Origin: Lelliottia sp. JS-SCA-14
Lineage (GTDB): Bacteria; Pseudomonadota; Gammaproteobacteria; Enterobacterales; Enterobacteriaceae
Reading direction: 5' to 3'
DNA: 64,000 nt
Assembly (NCBI RefSeq): GCF_035593345.1
Contig: NZ_CP141606.1
Span: 4,833,842-4,897,841 of the forward strand
Shown: piece after piece, positions 29,793 through 40,238 of the stretch
Numbering within the stretch: the first letter of the stretch is position 1
Layout of the letters: every line of letters starts with the position of its first letter
Notes under the pieces: model-generated
Seen by the model: only the letters and a program-made list of their open reading frames with translations
The model's database searches: none
Told to the model about the DNA's origin: nothing
Translations under genes and position numbers: made by a program

Positions 29793-29822
29793 GCCTGTTG
29801 GCGCTGCGCCGATCAGGCCTAC
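29793..29822. repeat. REP-like element between glnG and hemN
   Basis: GCCTG...GGCGCTGCGCC...CAGGCCTAC is the common enterobacterial REP form with its GCGCTGCGC core. It lies in the 58-base gap between the converging glnG and hemN genes and probably protects or ends their 3' ends; a second partial copy (GTAGGCCCGGT) follows. Confidence 0.7.
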
Positions 29823-29849
29823 CATCTGTAGGCCCGGTCTGTGTAGCGC

Positions 29850-31223
29850 CTAGATCACGCGAGAGAATTGCTGCAGCCGCGCTTTCTGACGCAGATAGGC
29901 GTCAAAGCACATGCAGATATTACGAATCAACAGGCGTCCTTTTGGCGTCACCTGAATCGCGTTATCCGTCACCTCCACCAGCCCGTCTTTCGCCAGCGGC
30001 GCGAGCAATTTCAGATCTTCCGCAAAGTAGTCGGTAAAAGCGAGTTCCCACTGGGATTCGACGTCGGCAAAATCGAGGCGGAAATTACAGATCAGCGCCT
30101 TAATGACATCCCGGCGGATACAGTCATCGCGCGTCAGCGCAATTCCGCGCCACAGAGCGTTGCCGGTTTCATCCACCTGCTGATAGTACTGTTTCAGCTC
30201 TTTCTGGTTCTGCGCGTAGCAGTCGCCAATCATGCTGATCGCCGACACGCCCATCCCCAGTAAATCCGTATCGCCCTGAGTGGTGTAACCCTGGAAGTTG
30301 CGATGCAAGACACCTTCACGCTGGGCGATGGCCAACTCGTCATCAGGACGGGCAAAGTGGTCCATGCCGATAAACTGGTAGCCGGTTTCCGTCAGAGAAG
30401 TAATGGTCTCCTGCAGGATATCGAGCTTTTGCTGCGCAGACGGCAGGTCAGCATCTTTGATTTTGCGCTGGGCAGCAAACAGCGTCGGCAGGTGCGCATA
30501 GTTAAAGACGCTCAGGCGATCGGGGTTCAGCTCCGCCACGCGTTTCAGCGTAAAAGCGAAGCTTTCTGGCGTTTGCTTCGGCAGGCCGTAAATCAGGTCA
30601 ATGTTGGTCGAGGTAAAACCGATTTCACGCGCGTGGTTCAGCAGCGCAAAAATAAACTCTTCGTCCTGCTCGCGGTTGACCAGGCGCTGCACTTCTTTGT
30701 TGAAGTCCTGCACGCCCATGCTCAGACGGTTGAAGCCCTCGGCACGCAGGTGATCGAGCACGTCCAGTTCGATTTCACGCGGATCGACTTCAATCGAGAT
30801 TTCAGCATCGGCATCAAAACGGAAATTGGCGCGCAGCAGACTCATCAGGCGGCTGATTTGCGCTTTGTTGAGATAGGTTGGCGTACCGCCGCCCCAGTGC
30901 AGCTGGCTCACGTGACGCCCGGCCACCAGCGGCGCGCGGTGCAGGATCTCCTGCTCTAACGCATCCAGATACTGATCGGCTTTGTGCTGCTGGCGGGTGA
31001 CGATTTTATTGCAGCCGCAGAAATAGCAGAGCTTATGGCAGAAGGGGATGTGAACATACAGCGACAGCGGGCGCTCAGGATAGCGCGCAACCGCCTGCAA
31101 AAAGTCGGCCTCGCCGAAGGATTCCGAGAACTCCAGCGCGGTCGGGTATGAGGTATAACGCGGCCCGGAATAGTTATATTTCTGGATCAGGGCCAGATCC
31201 CAGTCGATGCTTGGTACAGACAT
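29850..31223 (-). CDS. hemN: HemN, oxygen-independent coproporphyrinogen III oxidase
   Basis: 457 residues from the ATG at 31223, preceded by GGAAGGAG. Radical SAM enzyme converting coproporphyrinogen III to protoporphyrinogen IX without oxygen. Cys62, Cys66 and Cys69 (CHKLCYFCGC) bind the [4Fe-4S] cluster; GGGTPTYL follows. The C-terminal HemN domain is complete. A small open frame just upstream overlaps its ribosome site. Confidence 0.97.
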   Translation of the reverse strand: MSVPSIDWDLALIQKYNYSGPRYTSYPTALEFSESFGEADFLQAVARYPERPLSLYVHIPFCHKLCYFCGCNKIVTRQQHKADQYLDALEQEILHRAPLVAGRHVSQLHWGGGTPTYLNKAQISRLMSLLRANFRFDADAEISIEVDPREIELDVLDHLRAEGFNRLSMGVQDFNKEVQRLVNREQDEEFIFALLNHAREIGFTSTNIDLIYGLPKQTPESFAFTLKRVAELNPDRLSVFNYAHLPTLFAAQRKIKDADLPSAQQKLDILQETITSLTETGYQFIGMDHFARPDDELAIAQREGVLHRNFQGYTTQGDTDLLGMGVSAISMIGDCYAQNQKELKQYYQQVDETGNALWRGIALTRDDCIRRDVIKALICNFRLDFADVESQWELAFTDYFAEDLKLLAPLAKDGLVEVTDNAIQVTPKGRLLIRNICMCFDAYLRQKARLQQFSRVI

Positions 31224-31225
31224 GC

Positions 31226-31408
31226 TCACTCCTTCCGTTGGTGTCGCGTTCGTATACGGCGGCCCGTTTTGACCCCACTGCGGGTCAACATTCGGGTGCG
31301 CAGCCACCTCTGTCGCCGCGACAACCGCCGTAGTTTAACGAATAACCACACCAGATAACATATAACCGGAAGGGTTATAAGCAGGACTATAGAGCCCGCC
31401 GGGTGCAA
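31226..31408 (-). CDS. possible small membrane protein between yihI and hemN
   Basis: 60 residues from a TTG start at 31408, three bases after the yihI stop. One N-terminal membrane helix (SIVLLITLPVICYLVWLFV) is followed by a very basic, Arg-rich tail with no acidic residue until the final Glu. The stop TGA lies within the hemN ribosome site, two bases before the hemN ATG, a layout typical of coupled genes. In vibrios a longer membrane protein (DUF2489) sits by yihI and hemN, from memory; this could be its remnant. Against it: rare start and no clear ribosome site of its own. Confidence 0.4.
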   Translation of the reverse strand: MHPAGSIVLLITLPVICYLVWLFVKLRRLSRRQRWLRTRMLTRSGVKTGRRIRTRHQRKE

Positions 31409-31411
31409 ATG

Positions 31412-31927
31412 TTAGTTTCCACCTTTCAGCAGACGCATCATGTCGTCCTGCTTCTCTTCTTCTTCGTCTTCTTCATCGTCGTAAGAGAGACCGAGCTGCT
31501 GCATCAGTTCATCAATACGATCCAGTTTGGCATCAACCCATTTCTGCTCTTCAGCATTCAGCGCTTCGCCCTGTTCAAGACGTTCCAGCAGCGCATCCAG
31601 GCGCTCATCATTCTCCAGCATATCCAGCTCAGCCTGCGGTGAAAGCATAGGTTTCTCGCTCTTTTTAGGTTTTTGCTGCTTGATAACCGGGGCGTCGGTG
31701 ACGCCCAGTGGAATTGGCGTTTTGCTCCCGATGCGCGGGTCTTTCTGTTTGGATTGCTGCGCAGCGGAACCTGTAACACTGCTACCGCTCGCGCGGCTAC
31801 CCGATGCATGACCACTATGCTTTTTCGCACGTTTACGATCGCGAGCTTCCTGATTCAGTTCTTCACGGGTTTTGCGGTGTGCTTTTGCCGGGCGTTTAGC
31901 GCCCGCTGTGGATGTCGGTTTTTTCAT
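31412..31927 (-). CDS. yihI: YihI, activator of the Der GTPase
   Basis: 171 residues. A very basic N-terminal half ([21 protein letters not shown]), the conserved [14 protein letters not shown] motif and an acidic C-terminus ([15 protein letters not shown]) are the family hallmarks. YihI stimulates the GTPase activity of Der and so tunes 50S assembly. Probably transcribed with the small ORF and hemN, or from its own promoter behind the csrC terminator. Confidence 0.95.
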   Translation of the reverse strand: MKKPTSTAGAKRPAKAHRKTREELNQEARDRKRAKKHSGHASGSRASGSSVTGSAAQQSKQKDPRIGSKTPIPLGVTDAPVIKQQKPKKSEKPMLSPQAELDMLENDERLDALLERLEQGEALNAEEQKWVDAKLDRIDELMQQLGLSYDDEEDEEEEKQDDMMRLLKGGN

Positions 31928-31996
31928 GATGCCTTGTCTTTAAGCCATTTTATTCAGTATAGAATTGCGGCGAAATCTAGCAGAAAGCAAGCAAAG

Positions 31997-32025
31997 AAAA
32001 AAGGCGACAGAGCAATCTGTCGCCT
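31997..32025 (-). terminator. csrC terminator
   Basis: AGGCGACAGA (32002-32011), loop GCAA, TCTGTCGCCT (32016-32025). On the - strand the stem is followed by a run of T (32002-31997). The + side also has six T, so it could work both ways. Confidence 0.93.
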
Positions 32026-32238
32026 TTTTTCCTGACTCTCAACCCTTAACGGGTCAAACATTCCATGTTTGCCAACAACTAACCCTGTTTATCCTTTAGC
32101 GGATACCGTCCATGATACGGTTCCTTTTCCTTTCAAACGCCTCCAGGCGTGTCACCATCCTGGTTATCCTGAGTCTTCGCCTCCTGGCGCTCCTGACCCT
32201 TCATCCTGAAGTCGTTATCCTGCTGGCATCCTCGCCTT
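31997..32238 (-). ncRNA. csrC: CsrC, sRNA that sequesters CsrA
   Basis: Read on the - strand, the region carries about fourteen GGA motifs (GAGGA, CAGGA, AAGGA, TGGA), many in hairpin loops such as CGCCAGGAGGCG and CGCCTGGAGGCG, then GACCCGTTAAGGGTT and a terminator, in the same order as E. coli CsrC. CsrC binds many CsrA dimers and relieves CsrA repression. The 5' end is placed about eight bases after a -10 TAAAGT (32251-32246) with -35 TTGTCA (32273-32268), spacer 16. It is divergent from engB and upstream of yihI. Confidence 0.92.
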
Positions 32239-32507
32239 GGTTGCTACTTTACCTTTTTCAGGTTTTCTGACAAGCCACCTGCGCGTCCAAATTAGAACTT
32301 TCGGATAATTCCTTATCGTCAACATTATGATTTTAAAGGTTTTGCTATTTTTACTGCATGAGGATCCTCTTAAATATCCCATAGCAATAATGGTCAATGT
32401 CTTACATTTATAATGGTTTTAATCTACAGCCCGAACGCGAAGAGAAAAGCCTTTTGCCTGCATTCAGGTATACTCCCCATCAGATTACGATTTTTGGAGA
32501 CGACCAC

Positions 32508-33134
32508 GTGACTACCTGGAACTACCAACAGACGCATTTTGTCACCAGTGCGCCTGATATTCGCCACTTACCGCCTGATACGGGTATCGAAGTGGCATTT
32601 GCTGGCCGCTCCAATGCGGGAAAATCCAGCGCCCTGAATACGCTGACAAACCAGAAAAGCCTGGCGCGTACCTCAAAAACCCCGGGTCGTACTCAGCTGA
32701 TTAACCTGTTTGAAGTTGCCGACGGAAAACGTCTGGTGGATTTACCCGGTTACGGCTACGCCGAAGTGCCGGAAGAGGTCAAAATCAAATGGCAGCGCGC
32801 GCTGGGTGAGTACCTGGAAAAACGCCAGTGCCTGAAAGGTCTGGTGGTGCTGATGGACATCCGTCACCCGCTAAAAGATCTCGATCAGCAGATGATCCAC
32901 TGGGGCGTTGCGAGCGATATCCCGGTTCTGGTGCTGCTGACCAAAGCCGATAAACTGGCGAGCGGTGCGCGTAAAGCGCAGCTGAAACTGGTGCGTGAAG
33001 CCGCGGTGGAGTTCGGCGGTGATGTGCAGGTTGAGACGTTTTCATCCCTAAAAAAGCAGGGTGTAGACGTGCTGCGTCACAAGCTCGACAGCTGGTATAA
33101 CGGACTGGAACCCGCGACAGAAGCGGAAGAGTGA
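32508..33134 (+). CDS. engB: EngB (YihA/YsxC), ribosome biogenesis GTPase
   Basis: 208 residues from the GTG at 32508 (begins [11 protein letters not shown]), with GGAG ahead and matching the E. coli start; the upstream ATG at 32397 would add 37 residues unlike the family. G motifs: GRSNAGKSS (G1), TPGRTQ (G2), [10 protein letters not shown] (G3) and TKADKL (G4). An essential GTPase needed for late 50S assembly. A terminator follows closely. Confidence 0.95.
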   Translation: MTTWNYQQTHFVTSAPDIRHLPPDTGIEVAFAGRSNAGKSSALNTLTNQKSLARTSKTPGRTQLINLFEVADGKRLVDLPGYGYAEVPEEVKIKWQRALGEYLEKRQCLKGLVVLMDIRHPLKDLDQQMIHWGVASDIPVLVLLTKADKLASGARKAQLKLVREAAVEFGGDVQVETFSSLKKQGVDVLRHKLDSWYNGLEPATEAEE

Positions 33135-33139
33135 TGAAG

Positions 33140-33166
33140 AGCGCGGCGATGACCGCGCTTTTTTTT
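33140..33166 (+). terminator. engB terminator
   Basis: AGCGCGG (33140-33146), loop CGATGA, CCGCGCT (33153-33159), followed by eight consecutive T including the last stem base. It ends engB before the converging spf gene. Confidence 0.9.
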
Positions 33167-33191
33167 GGTCCAAATATTTTCTTTGCCGCAA

Positions 33192-33300
33192 TAAAAAACG
33201 CCCCAGTCATTACTGACTGGGGCGGCTAAAATATTCAGCCAAATCCGATTACGTGAAGTAAAAGGTCTGAAAGATAGAACATCTTACCTCTGTACCCTAC
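33192..33300 (-). ncRNA. spf: Spot 42 sRNA
   Basis: On the - strand the RNA starts GTAGGGTACAGAGGTAAGATG, nearly identical throughout to E. coli Spot 42, and ends in the GCCCCAGTCA-TGACTGGGGC terminator hairpin with six T (109 bases). Spot 42 is an Hfq-dependent sRNA repressed by CRP-cAMP; it silences gal, glt and other catabolic genes when glucose is present. It lies just downstream of polA in the same orientation as in E. coli. Confidence 0.97.
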
Positions 33301-33448
33301 ATCGATAACTCTACTCTTTTTTTATCGCTGGACAAAGCACTTTTTGTAGTTTTTTTTCACTCTTTACATAGGTAAATCTAATGGTTGTCACAAAAAGCGG
33401 GCTGTTATGTTGCTTACTTACATAATCAGCCGCTTGTTCATCGAACCC

Positions 33449-36241
33449 TTAGTGAGCCTGATCCCAGTTCGCCCCACTCCCCACTTCCACCAGCAATGGC
33501 ACATCTAATTTCATGCTGCTTTCCATCAGTTCGTGGATCTTTTTCGATACGGCTTCCAGATCGTCTTTGTGCACTTCGAACACCAGTTCATCGTGCACCT
33601 GCATGATCATTTTCACGCGTGGTTTATCGTTTTCCAGCCAGGCATCAACCGCAATCATGGCGCGCTTGATGATATCCGCGGCCGTCCCCTGCATCGGGGC
33701 GTTGATGGCCGCGCGCTCTGCACCAGCACGACGCGCCGCGTTGCTGGAGGTGATATCCGGCAGATACAGACGGCGACCATCCAGCGTTTCAACGTAGCCC
33801 TTATCTTTTGCCTGGGCACGCGTGCGTTCCATGTATTCCAGTACGCCCGGATAACGCTCGAAGTAGAGATCCATGTACTTCTGCGACTCTTTACGCGGAA
33901 TATTCAGCTGGCGAGAAAGGCCAAAGGCGCTCATACCGTAGATCAGGCCGAAGTTGATCGCTTTCGCGCTGCGGCGCTGCTCGCCGGTTACGCTCTCTAA
34001 TGGCAGACCAAAAACTTCTGCCGCCGTCGCGCGGTGGATATCTTTCCCTTCCGCAAACGCGGTCAGCAAACCCTTGTCACGCGACAGGTGCGCCATGATG
34101 CGCAGTTCGATTTGCGAGTAGTCGGCAGAGACGATCAGGTAATCTTGCGGAGCGATGAATGCCTGACGAATGCGTCGCCCTTCTTCGTTACGCACCGGAA
34201 TGTTCTGCAGGTTAGGATCGGTGGAGGACAAACGCCCCGTCGCCGCTACTGCCTGATGATAGGAGGTGTGAACGCGACCGGTTTTTGGGTTGATCATTAG
34301 CGGCAGCTTATCGGTGTAGGTCGATTTAAGCTTCGCGAGGCCACGGTATTCCAGAATCACTTTTGGCAGCGGGTAATCCAGCGCCAGCTCTTCCAGTACC
34401 TCTTCAGACGTCGACGGCGCACCGCCCGGCGTTTTCTTCAGCGGTTTAATACCTTGTTTTTCAAACAGAATGGTTTGCAGCTGTTTGGTCGACGCCAGGT
34501 TAAAGGGCTCGCCCGCAATGTCATGAGCTTTCAGCTCCAGCTCATTCAGACGCAGGGTGATCTCTTCCGAATGCTTGTGCAGAACGGCTGGATCGATTTT
34601 GACGCCGTTGCGTTCAATACGAGACAGCACAGGCACCAGCGGCATTTCGACATTCTCGAAAATGTTCAGCGGCCCTTCCTGCTTTTGCAGTTTCGGGTAC
34701 ATTTTCAGGTGTAACTGCAGCGTCACGTCAGCATCTTCTGCCGCGTAGCGACCCGCCTCTTCCAGGGCAATCTGGTTGAAGGTCAGCTGATTTTTGCCTT
34801 TGCCGGCAATTTCTTCGAAGGTGACGGTTTTGTGCTTAAGCCAGCGATCGGAGAGCGAATCCATATCATGACGGCCCGCGACGCTGTTCAGAATGTAGGA
34901 TTCCAGCATGGTGTCGTAGGCGATACCGCGCAGCTCGATGCCGTAGTTCTGCAAAATGCCGCGATCATATTTCAGGTTTTGCCCAACCTTGAGCGCTTTG
35001 TCATCTTCCAGCAGCGGCTTGAGCAGCTCAAGTACGCGGTCACGCGAGATTTGATCCGGCGCGTCGAGATAGTCATGCGCGACAGGGACATAGGCGGCGA
35101 TGCCCGGCTCTGTCGCAAAGGACAGACCAACCATATTGGCGGAGATATTATCGAGGCTGTCGGTTTCGGTATCGAACGCGAAGACCGGCGCTTTTTTCAG
35201 TTTCTCAATCCATGCGATGAGCTGCGCTTCGTCGAGTACCGTTTCGTAGTTTTCGAAGGAGAGCTGACTCGCCGCCTCTTCGACTTCCTCTTCGGCATTA
35301 ACAACGAGGGTCTCTTTTGGCTTGGCGGCAGGTTTGGCACCTTTCGCCTGCATCCATTTCCCGGCTTCGACGTCGGTTATCCAGCGTTTGAACTCATACT
35401 GCTTAAACAGGCCAAGGAGCTCTTCCGCGACCGGCTGCTGCACTTCAAGCTGCTCGCAGGTAAGTTCCAGCTCGACGTCAGTTTTGATGGTGGCCAGCTT
35501 ATAGGAGAGGTAAGCCACATCTTTATTTTGCTCGAGCTTCGCGGCCATGGTTTTGGCACCACGGAACGTCAGCCCGGCGATTTTGTCGGATTCGGCATAC
35601 AGCGTATCCAGTCCGCCGAGGCCCTGCAGCAACGCCTGCGCGGTTTTCTCGCCCACGCCTGGCACGCCCGGAATGTTATCCGAGGAGTCACCCATCAAGG
35701 CGAGGAAATCGATGATCAGTTCTGGCGGCACGCCATATTTGGTGACGACCTCTTCCGGCCCGAGGATGGTGTTGGTCATGGTATTGATCAGGGTGATCCC
35801 AGGAGTCACCAGCTGCGCCATGTCTTTATCACCGGTACTGATCAGCACCGGACGGCCCATTTTCTCCGCTTCACGCGCCAGGGTACCGATGACGTCGTCA
35901 GCTTCCACCCCAGAAACCGCCAGCAGCGGCAAGCCCATCGCTTTCACCATGGTGTGCAGCGGCTCGATCTGCGCACGCAAATCATCCGGCATCGGCGGAC
36001 GGTGGGATTTGTAATCCTCGAATAGCTCATCGCGGAAGGTTTTGCCCTTCGCATCAAACACCACCGCCGCATGGGACGGCTGGTATTGCAGGATCAGGCT
36101 GCGCAGCATATTCAGCACGCCATACATCGCGCCGGTTGGCTCCCCCGCGCTGTTGGTCAGAGGAGGAAACGCATGATACGCCCGATACAGGTATGAAGAG
36201 CCGTCGACGAGAATAAGAGGGTTTTCTGGAATCTGAACCAT
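33449..36241 (-). CDS. polA: PolA, DNA polymerase I
   Basis: 930 residues from the ATG at 36241 ([21 protein letters not shown]). Domains in order: 5'-3' exonuclease with [18 protein letters not shown]; 3'-5' proofreading domain with [14 protein letters not shown] carrying the metal-binding Asp and Glu; polymerase motifs A ([13 protein letters not shown]), B ([19 protein letters not shown]) and C ([10 protein letters not shown]). All catalytic residues look intact. It processes Okazaki fragments and fills repair gaps. Confidence 0.98.
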   Translation of the reverse strand: MVQIPENPLILVDGSSYLYRAYHAFPPLTNSAGEPTGAMYGVLNMLRSLILQYQPSHAAVVFDAKGKTFRDELFEDYKSHRPPMPDDLRAQIEPLHTMVKAMGLPLLAVSGVEADDVIGTLAREAEKMGRPVLISTGDKDMAQLVTPGITLINTMTNTILGPEEVVTKYGVPPELIIDFLALMGDSSDNIPGVPGVGEKTAQALLQGLGGLDTLYAESDKIAGLTFRGAKTMAAKLEQNKDVAYLSYKLATIKTDVELELTCEQLEVQQPVAEELLGLFKQYEFKRWITDVEAGKWMQAKGAKPAAKPKETLVVNAEEEVEEAASQLSFENYETVLDEAQLIAWIEKLKKAPVFAFDTETDSLDNISANMVGLSFATEPGIAAYVPVAHDYLDAPDQISRDRVLELLKPLLEDDKALKVGQNLKYDRGILQNYGIELRGIAYDTMLESYILNSVAGRHDMDSLSDRWLKHKTVTFEEIAGKGKNQLTFNQIALEEAGRYAAEDADVTLQLHLKMYPKLQKQEGPLNIFENVEMPLVPVLSRIERNGVKIDPAVLHKHSEEITLRLNELELKAHDIAGEPFNLASTKQLQTILFEKQGIKPLKKTPGGAPSTSEEVLEELALDYPLPKVILEYRGLAKLKSTYTDKLPLMINPKTGRVHTSYHQAVAATGRLSSTDPNLQNIPVRNEEGRRIRQAFIAPQDYLIVSADYSQIELRIMAHLSRDKGLLTAFAEGKDIHRATAAEVFGLPLESVTGEQRRSAKAINFGLIYGMSAFGLSRQLNIPRKESQKYMDLYFERYPGVLEYMERTRAQAKDKGYVETLDGRRLYLPDITSSNAARRAGAERAAINAPMQGTAADIIKRAMIAVDAWLENDKPRVKMIMQVHDELVFEVHKDDLEAVSKKIHELMESSMKLDVPLLVEVGSGANWDQAH

Positions 36242-36326
36242 AATGTCCGTGCCTTTAATCAATTTATGGCTAAAGGATGCCACAGAAGGATGAAAACATC
36301 AGTTTTTAGCGCCGAATACAGGAAAA

Positions 36327-36359
36327 GATTTTGCGATCGTCAGGATCGATCGCAAAATC
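36327..36359. repeat. 13-bp perfect inverted repeat in the polA-yihG divergent region
   Basis: GATTTTGCGATCG (36327-36339) and CGATCGCAAAATC (36347-36359) around seven bases. It contains three GATC sites and could be an operator, or a hairpin in the polA leader: on the - strand it is followed by TTTTCC, about 85 bases before polA. No gene is seen in 36242-36679, which is otherwise AT-rich. Confidence 0.8.
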
Positions 36360-36363
36360 AAAC

Positions 36364-36372
36364 TGTGGATAA
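36364..36372 (-). promoter_or_regulatory. perfect DnaA box in the polA-yihG region
   Basis: TGTGGATAA, complement TTATCCACA, the strongest DnaA-binding 9-mer. It lies five bases from the 13-bp inverted repeat. Function unproven; a single box can bind DnaA with high affinity. Confidence 0.6.
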
Positions 36373-36679
36373 GTTTGTGCATACTTTTAATTCATATGAA
36401 GAATCGAGTCATAGCTGGATCTTATTTAAATTTTTTATAAAATGAAATCAGCAAGTTATAAATAGATCCGATCGGTATATTTCCAATTGATGACTATTTG
36501 CTCTATGTGGATATAAGAAGAGTCAAATAGGCTATCGCAGACAAATACTCTGTTAAGGCACATATCCCACACTATCGCAGAGTGAAAGCCCCCTGCTTTA
36601 ATTCGTTTTCTGGTAAAATCAGCGCCCTGCGCAGCGATCTGGCCGCCAGATTCCAGCTAACTATCTGAAAAAACTCATC

Positions 36680-37588
36680 ATGTCGAGATTACTCGCTGCG
36701 ATAACATTACTGTTAAGCATCATTTTAACCATCCTGGTGACCATCGCCTGTTCTGTGCCGATCATCGTCGCCGGAATCATTAAACTTCTGCTGCCCGTTC
36801 CAGTCGTCTGGCGCGCGGTATCCGCATTCTGCAATTTTATGATGTACTGCTGGTGTGAAGGGCTGGCGCTGCTGCTGCGTCTTAACCCTCATCTGAAATG
36901 GGATATCGAAGGGCTGGAAGGCCTGAACAAGAAAAACTGGTATTTGCTGCTCTGCAATCACCACAGCTGGGCCGATATCGTGGTGTTATGCGTGCTGTTT
37001 CGCAAACATATTCCGATGAACAAGTACTTTCTTAAGCAGCAGCTGGCCTGGGTGCCGTTTATCGGGCTGGCCTGCTGGGCGCTGGATATGCCGTTTATGA
37101 AACGCTACTCGCGCAGCTATCTTATTCGACACCCGGATCGCCGTGGCCGTGATGTTGAAACAACGCGTCGCTCCTGCGAGAAATTCCGCGCACACCCGAC
37201 GACCATCGTTAACTTTGTTGAGGGCTCCCGTTTTACGGAACTGAAGCGTCAGCAAACTCGCTCCCCTTATAAGAATCTCCTGCCGCCGAAAGCCGCGGGG
37301 ATTGCGATGGCGCTTAATGTGCTGGGCGCGCAGTTCGATAAATTGCTGAATGTCACTCTGTGCTATCCAGAAAATGACGGCACGCCGTTCTACGATATGT
37401 TGAGCGGGAAGCTGACTCGAATTGTGGTGAGAGTTAATCTGGTGCCCGTGGATGAAGAACTACACGGGGATTACATCAATGATAAGAATTTCAAACGTCG
37501 CTTCCAGCTGTGGCTGAATACGCTGTGGAACGATAAAGATGTGCTGATAAACGATATTAAATCTGCAAACAAAAACGCCGGTCAATGA
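36680..37588 (+). CDS. yihG: YihG, PlsC-type membrane acyltransferase
   Basis: 302 residues. N-terminal membrane helices are followed by the acyltransferase motifs: NHHSWAD (the HX4D catalytic block, near residue 93), NFVEGSRF (block III) and the proline-containing LLPPKAAG segment (block IV). It is a 1-acyl-sn-glycerol-3-phosphate acyltransferase homologue, reported in E. coli to affect phospholipid acyl composition. The stop codon is inside the following terminator palindrome. Confidence 0.93.
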   Translation: MSRLLAAITLLLSIILTILVTIACSVPIIVAGIIKLLLPVPVVWRAVSAFCNFMMYCWCEGLALLLRLNPHLKWDIEGLEGLNKKNWYLLLCNHHSWADIVVLCVLFRKHIPMNKYFLKQQLAWVPFIGLACWALDMPFMKRYSRSYLIRHPDRRGRDVETTRRSCEKFRAHPTTIVNFVEGSRFTELKRQQTRSPYKNLLPPKAAGIAMALNVLGAQFDKLLNVTLCYPENDGTPFYDMLSGKLTRIVVRVNLVPVDEELHGDYINDKNFKRRFQLWLNTLWNDKDVLINDIKSANKNAGQ

Positions 37589-37598
37589 CCGGCGTTTT
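37572..37598. terminator. bidirectional terminator between yihG and dsbA
   Basis: AAAACGCCGGTCA (37572-37584), one base, TGACCGGCGTTTT (37586-37598): 13-bp arms forming a long palindrome. T runs exist on both strands. The yihG TGA stop (37586-37588) is part of the right arm. Confidence 0.9.
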
Positions 37599-37603
37599 CA
37601 CTT

Positions 37604-38227
37604 TTATTTCTTCTCAACCAGATATTTCACGGTCTCGGCATACTGCTGCACGAAGATATCCATGCTGCTGGTATCCATACCCTGTGGATTCACCTGGTAT
37701 TTACCGTTAACGAACATCGCAGGAACGCCCTGCAGCTGGAGATCGGCTGCGGCTTTCTCCTGCTGAGCCACCAGAGATTTCACCACAAAGCTGTTCCAGG
37801 CTGCGTCGTAATCTTCGCCTTTCACACCGGCATCAACAAAGACTTTACGAATATCCGCAACGGTCTGAACGGTCTGGGTTTTCTGTACGGCTTCAAACAT
37901 TGGCGCCGTCACCTGATCTTCCACGCCCAGCGCCAAAGCAACCGCCCAGGCTTGCGTCAGATCTTTACCCAAAGGACCCAGGAATTCGACATGATACTTG
38001 GTCATTTTGGTGCCTTCAGGCAGCTTTTTCTTCACGTTATCGGAAACGTGCAGAACTTCTTCAAACTGGTAGCAGTGCGGGCAATAGAATGAGAAGAACT
38101 CCAGCACCTGAGGCTCACCGGCGACCGGCTTTTCAAGGGTAGTGAACTGCTTGCCATCGCTGAATTGAGCAGCAGATGCGCTAAATGCCAGAATCATACC
38201 TGCCAGCGCCAGCCATATTTTTTTCAT
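37604..38227 (-). CDS. dsbA: DsbA, periplasmic thiol:disulfide oxidase
   Basis: 207 residues from the ATG at 38227; an ATG two codons earlier is also in frame. A signal peptide ([19 protein letters not shown]) is followed by a thioredoxin fold with the active site FYCPHCYQF and the cis-proline loop [12 protein letters not shown]. It introduces disulfides into exported proteins and is reoxidised by DsbB. Starts 26 bases after srkA, forming the srkA-dsbA operon that Cpx controls in E. coli. Confidence 0.98.
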   Translation of the reverse strand: MKKIWLALAGMILAFSASAAQFSDGKQFTTLEKPVAGEPQVLEFFSFYCPHCYQFEEVLHVSDNVKKKLPEGTKMTKYHVEFLGPLGKDLTQAWAVALALGVEDQVTAPMFEAVQKTQTVQTVADIRKVFVDAGVKGEDYDAAWNSFVVKSLVAQQEKAAADLQLQGVPAMFVNGKYQVNPQGMDTSSMDIFVQQYAETVKYLVEKK

Positions 38228-38253
38228 GATCAACTTTCTCCTGATGTGTCCGA

Positions 38254-39240
38254 TTAATACATTGGCGTTAATTGTAGTGGCGGTTCCTGCAGAACCTTAA
38301 CTTGCTGAATAAAGGTGGTTGTCTGGCTGCGCCAGTAATCTTCCCCGGTCAGCCATGGGAAGTTTTTAGGAAACGCGGGATCGTCCCAACGCCTGATTAA
38401 CCATGCGAGATAATATACAAATCGCATGGCGCGTAAAGGTTCAATCAGGGCGATTTCGTCTGAATTGAAGGGGCTAAACTCTTCATAGGCTTCAATGATG
38501 GTTTCGAGCTGCATGCGCTGTTCGGCTTTATCACCATTAAGCAGCATCCAGAGATCCTGAATCGCTGGCCCCATGCGGGCATCGTCAAGATCCACAAATA
38601 GCGGGCCGTCGCGCCAGAGGATATTCCCGGCGTGGCAGTCGCCGTGCAGGCGCAGAATGTCCGTTTGATCGTCCCAGCGCTCAGTCACCGCCGCAATAAG
38701 CGCATCGGTGGCTTTCAGGAAATCCGCTTTCAATGCCTTCGGAATGAGTGTTGATGTTTCGAACACCTGGCGGGGTTCGGTCAAATATTCCTGAATCCCG
38801 ATCGTAGGGCGTACGTTGAAGGTTTTTTTACGTCCCGTCTGATGGATTCGTCCCAGATAACGGGCAACCCACTCCATCTGATCGATATTATCCGCCTCAA
38901 ACTGGCGGCCACCCAGGCTCGGAAAAACAGCAAAGTAATATCCCTGATGCGTGAGCAGTGACTGGTTATTAAACTGAATGGGTGCGGCAACCGGAACATC
39001 ATCGTTGACCAAATCGAGAGCGAACTGATGCTCTTCCTGAATTTGCTCAGCCGACCATCGCTTTGGGCGATAAAATTTAACGACGAAGCGCTGACGATCC
39101 TCGTCCTGGAATTGATAGACGCGGTTTTCGTAGCTGTTTAAGGGAGTTAGCCCGGAATCCACCCGAATACCCTTTTCGAAGAGGGCATCCATAATGGTAT
39201 CCGGGTTTAATGTCTGGAAAGTAAAAGCCGTGTCGTTCAT
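38254..39240 (-). CDS. srkA: SrkA (YihE), stress-response Ser/Thr kinase
   Basis: 328 residues, equal to E. coli. Choline-kinase-like fold with the catalytic [12 protein letters not shown] motif and metal-binding FVDLDDA. It counters MazF-linked cell death and is part of the Cpx response in E. coli. Translated just ahead of dsbA. Confidence 0.95.
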   Translation of the reverse strand: MNDTAFTFQTLNPDTIMDALFEKGIRVDSGLTPLNSYENRVYQFQDEDRQRFVVKFYRPKRWSAEQIQEEHQFALDLVNDDVPVAAPIQFNNQSLLTHQGYYFAVFPSLGGRQFEADNIDQMEWVARYLGRIHQTGRKKTFNVRPTIGIQEYLTEPRQVFETSTLIPKALKADFLKATDALIAAVTERWDDQTDILRLHGDCHAGNILWRDGPLFVDLDDARMGPAIQDLWMLLNGDKAEQRMQLETIIEAYEEFSPFNSDEIALIEPLRAMRFVYYLAWLIRRWDDPAFPKNFPWLTGEDYWRSQTTTFIQQVKVLQEPPLQLTPMY

Positions 39241-39315
39241 CCGATCATCCGGAAATTATACGAATGATTCAGGATATCATTTCACAGCGATTTCGGTGGC
39301 GCCGCTTACAAGGTT

Positions 39316-39585
39316 TTACTCTTTAATTACGCCACGGGCGCGCAACAGCGCGGTTTTGAAATCTTCCTCATAGTCTTTCTTAATGCCCGGAATAGCAGCA
39401 TCTTTATCAGAATCACGCATTTTGAGATGGTAGATCAGGATGTCATCAGAAAGGTCGGTCAGTTCACCGTCATAACCTGACTCTTTCGCCAGTTTCTGTA
39501 AAAATTGCATTAGGTTGAGCTCAGGCTCTTTTTGCCAGGCGGGCTGGAGAAGTTCGATAACTTCGTTCAGGCGTTTACATTTCAT
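39316..39585 (-). CDS. yihD: YihD, DUF1040 protein of unknown role
   Basis: 89 residues, equal to the E. coli protein: [21 protein letters not shown] at the start, followed by mostly helical charged sequence and no membrane helix. The fold family is DUF1040. It precedes srkA by 75 bases and may share its transcript. AAAGGAG precedes the ATG. No function can be given. Confidence 0.93.
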   Translation of the reverse strand: MKCKRLNEVIELLQPAWQKEPELNLMQFLQKLAKESGYDGELTDLSDDILIYHLKMRDSDKDAAIPGIKKDYEEDFKTALLRARGVIKE

Positions 39586-39653
39586 CGTAGTGCTCCTTTC
39601 ATTGATAGGGACACGTTAGCAGGGTCAATCCCACAATAAAAGAGGCGACATTC

Positions 39654-40238
39654 GTGAATCAGTGCCGAGGAGTGACTGGCATCGTGCTTGCCGGGGGAAG
39701 AGCGACGCGCATGGGCGGGAAAGATAAGGGTTTACAGTTACTTAATGGCAAACCTCTATGGCAGCACGTTGCCGCTACGCTGAGTGGACAGGTTGAAACG
39801 ATGGCTATCAGCGCTAACCGCCATATCGAGATTTATCAGCAAAGCGGGTATCCGGTATTTCGGGATAGTTTAGCGGATTACCCTGGCCCACTGGCCGGTA
39901 TGTTGAGTGTTATGCAGCAGTCTGACGGGGAGTGGTTTCTCTTTTGTCCGTGCGATACGCCGTTTATTCCATCCTGTCTGGCTGAACGTCTTACTCAGCA
40001 GCGCAAAGACGCGCCCGTGGTCTGGGTTTATGACGGTGAGCGCGATCATCCCACTATTGCGTTAATGAATCGGGCATTGATTCCTGAACTGCAGGATTAT
40101 CTGGCAGCAGGAGAGCGGCGTGTGATGGTGTTTATGCGCCAGTCTGGCGGCCACTCCGTTGATTTCAGCGATCTGAAGTCTGCTTTTATTAACGTCAACA
40201 CGACTGAGGATTTGCAAACGATGCAGGGGAAAGAATGA
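39654..40238 (+). CDS. mobA: MobA, molybdenum cofactor guanylyltransferase
   Basis: 194 residues from a GTG start at 39654 with AGAGG upstream. The nucleotidyltransferase signature [16 protein letters not shown] is at the N-terminus and PCDTPF follows near 100. It joins GMP to molybdopterin, giving the bis-MGD cofactor used by FdoG at the other end of this window. Overlaps mobB by four bases. Confidence 0.96.
   Translation: MNQCRGVTGIVLAGGRATRMGGKDKGLQLLNGKPLWQHVAATLSGQVETMAISANRHIEIYQQSGYPVFRDSLADYPGPLAGMLSVMQQSDGEWFLFCPCDTPFIPSCLAERLTQQRKDAPVVWVYDGERDHPTIALMNRALIPELQDYLAAGERRVMVFMRQSGGHSVDFSDLKSAFINVNTTEDLQTMQGKE

Noticed and set aside
32215..32397. 60-codon - strand frame near the csrC promoter
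   Set aside because: It covers the csrC promoter and 5' end, has no ribosome site and encodes no recognisable protein.
32397..32507. Upstream ATG for engB, adding 37 residues
   Set aside because: The extension is unlike the family; the GTG at 32508 has GGAG ahead and matches the E. coli N-terminus.
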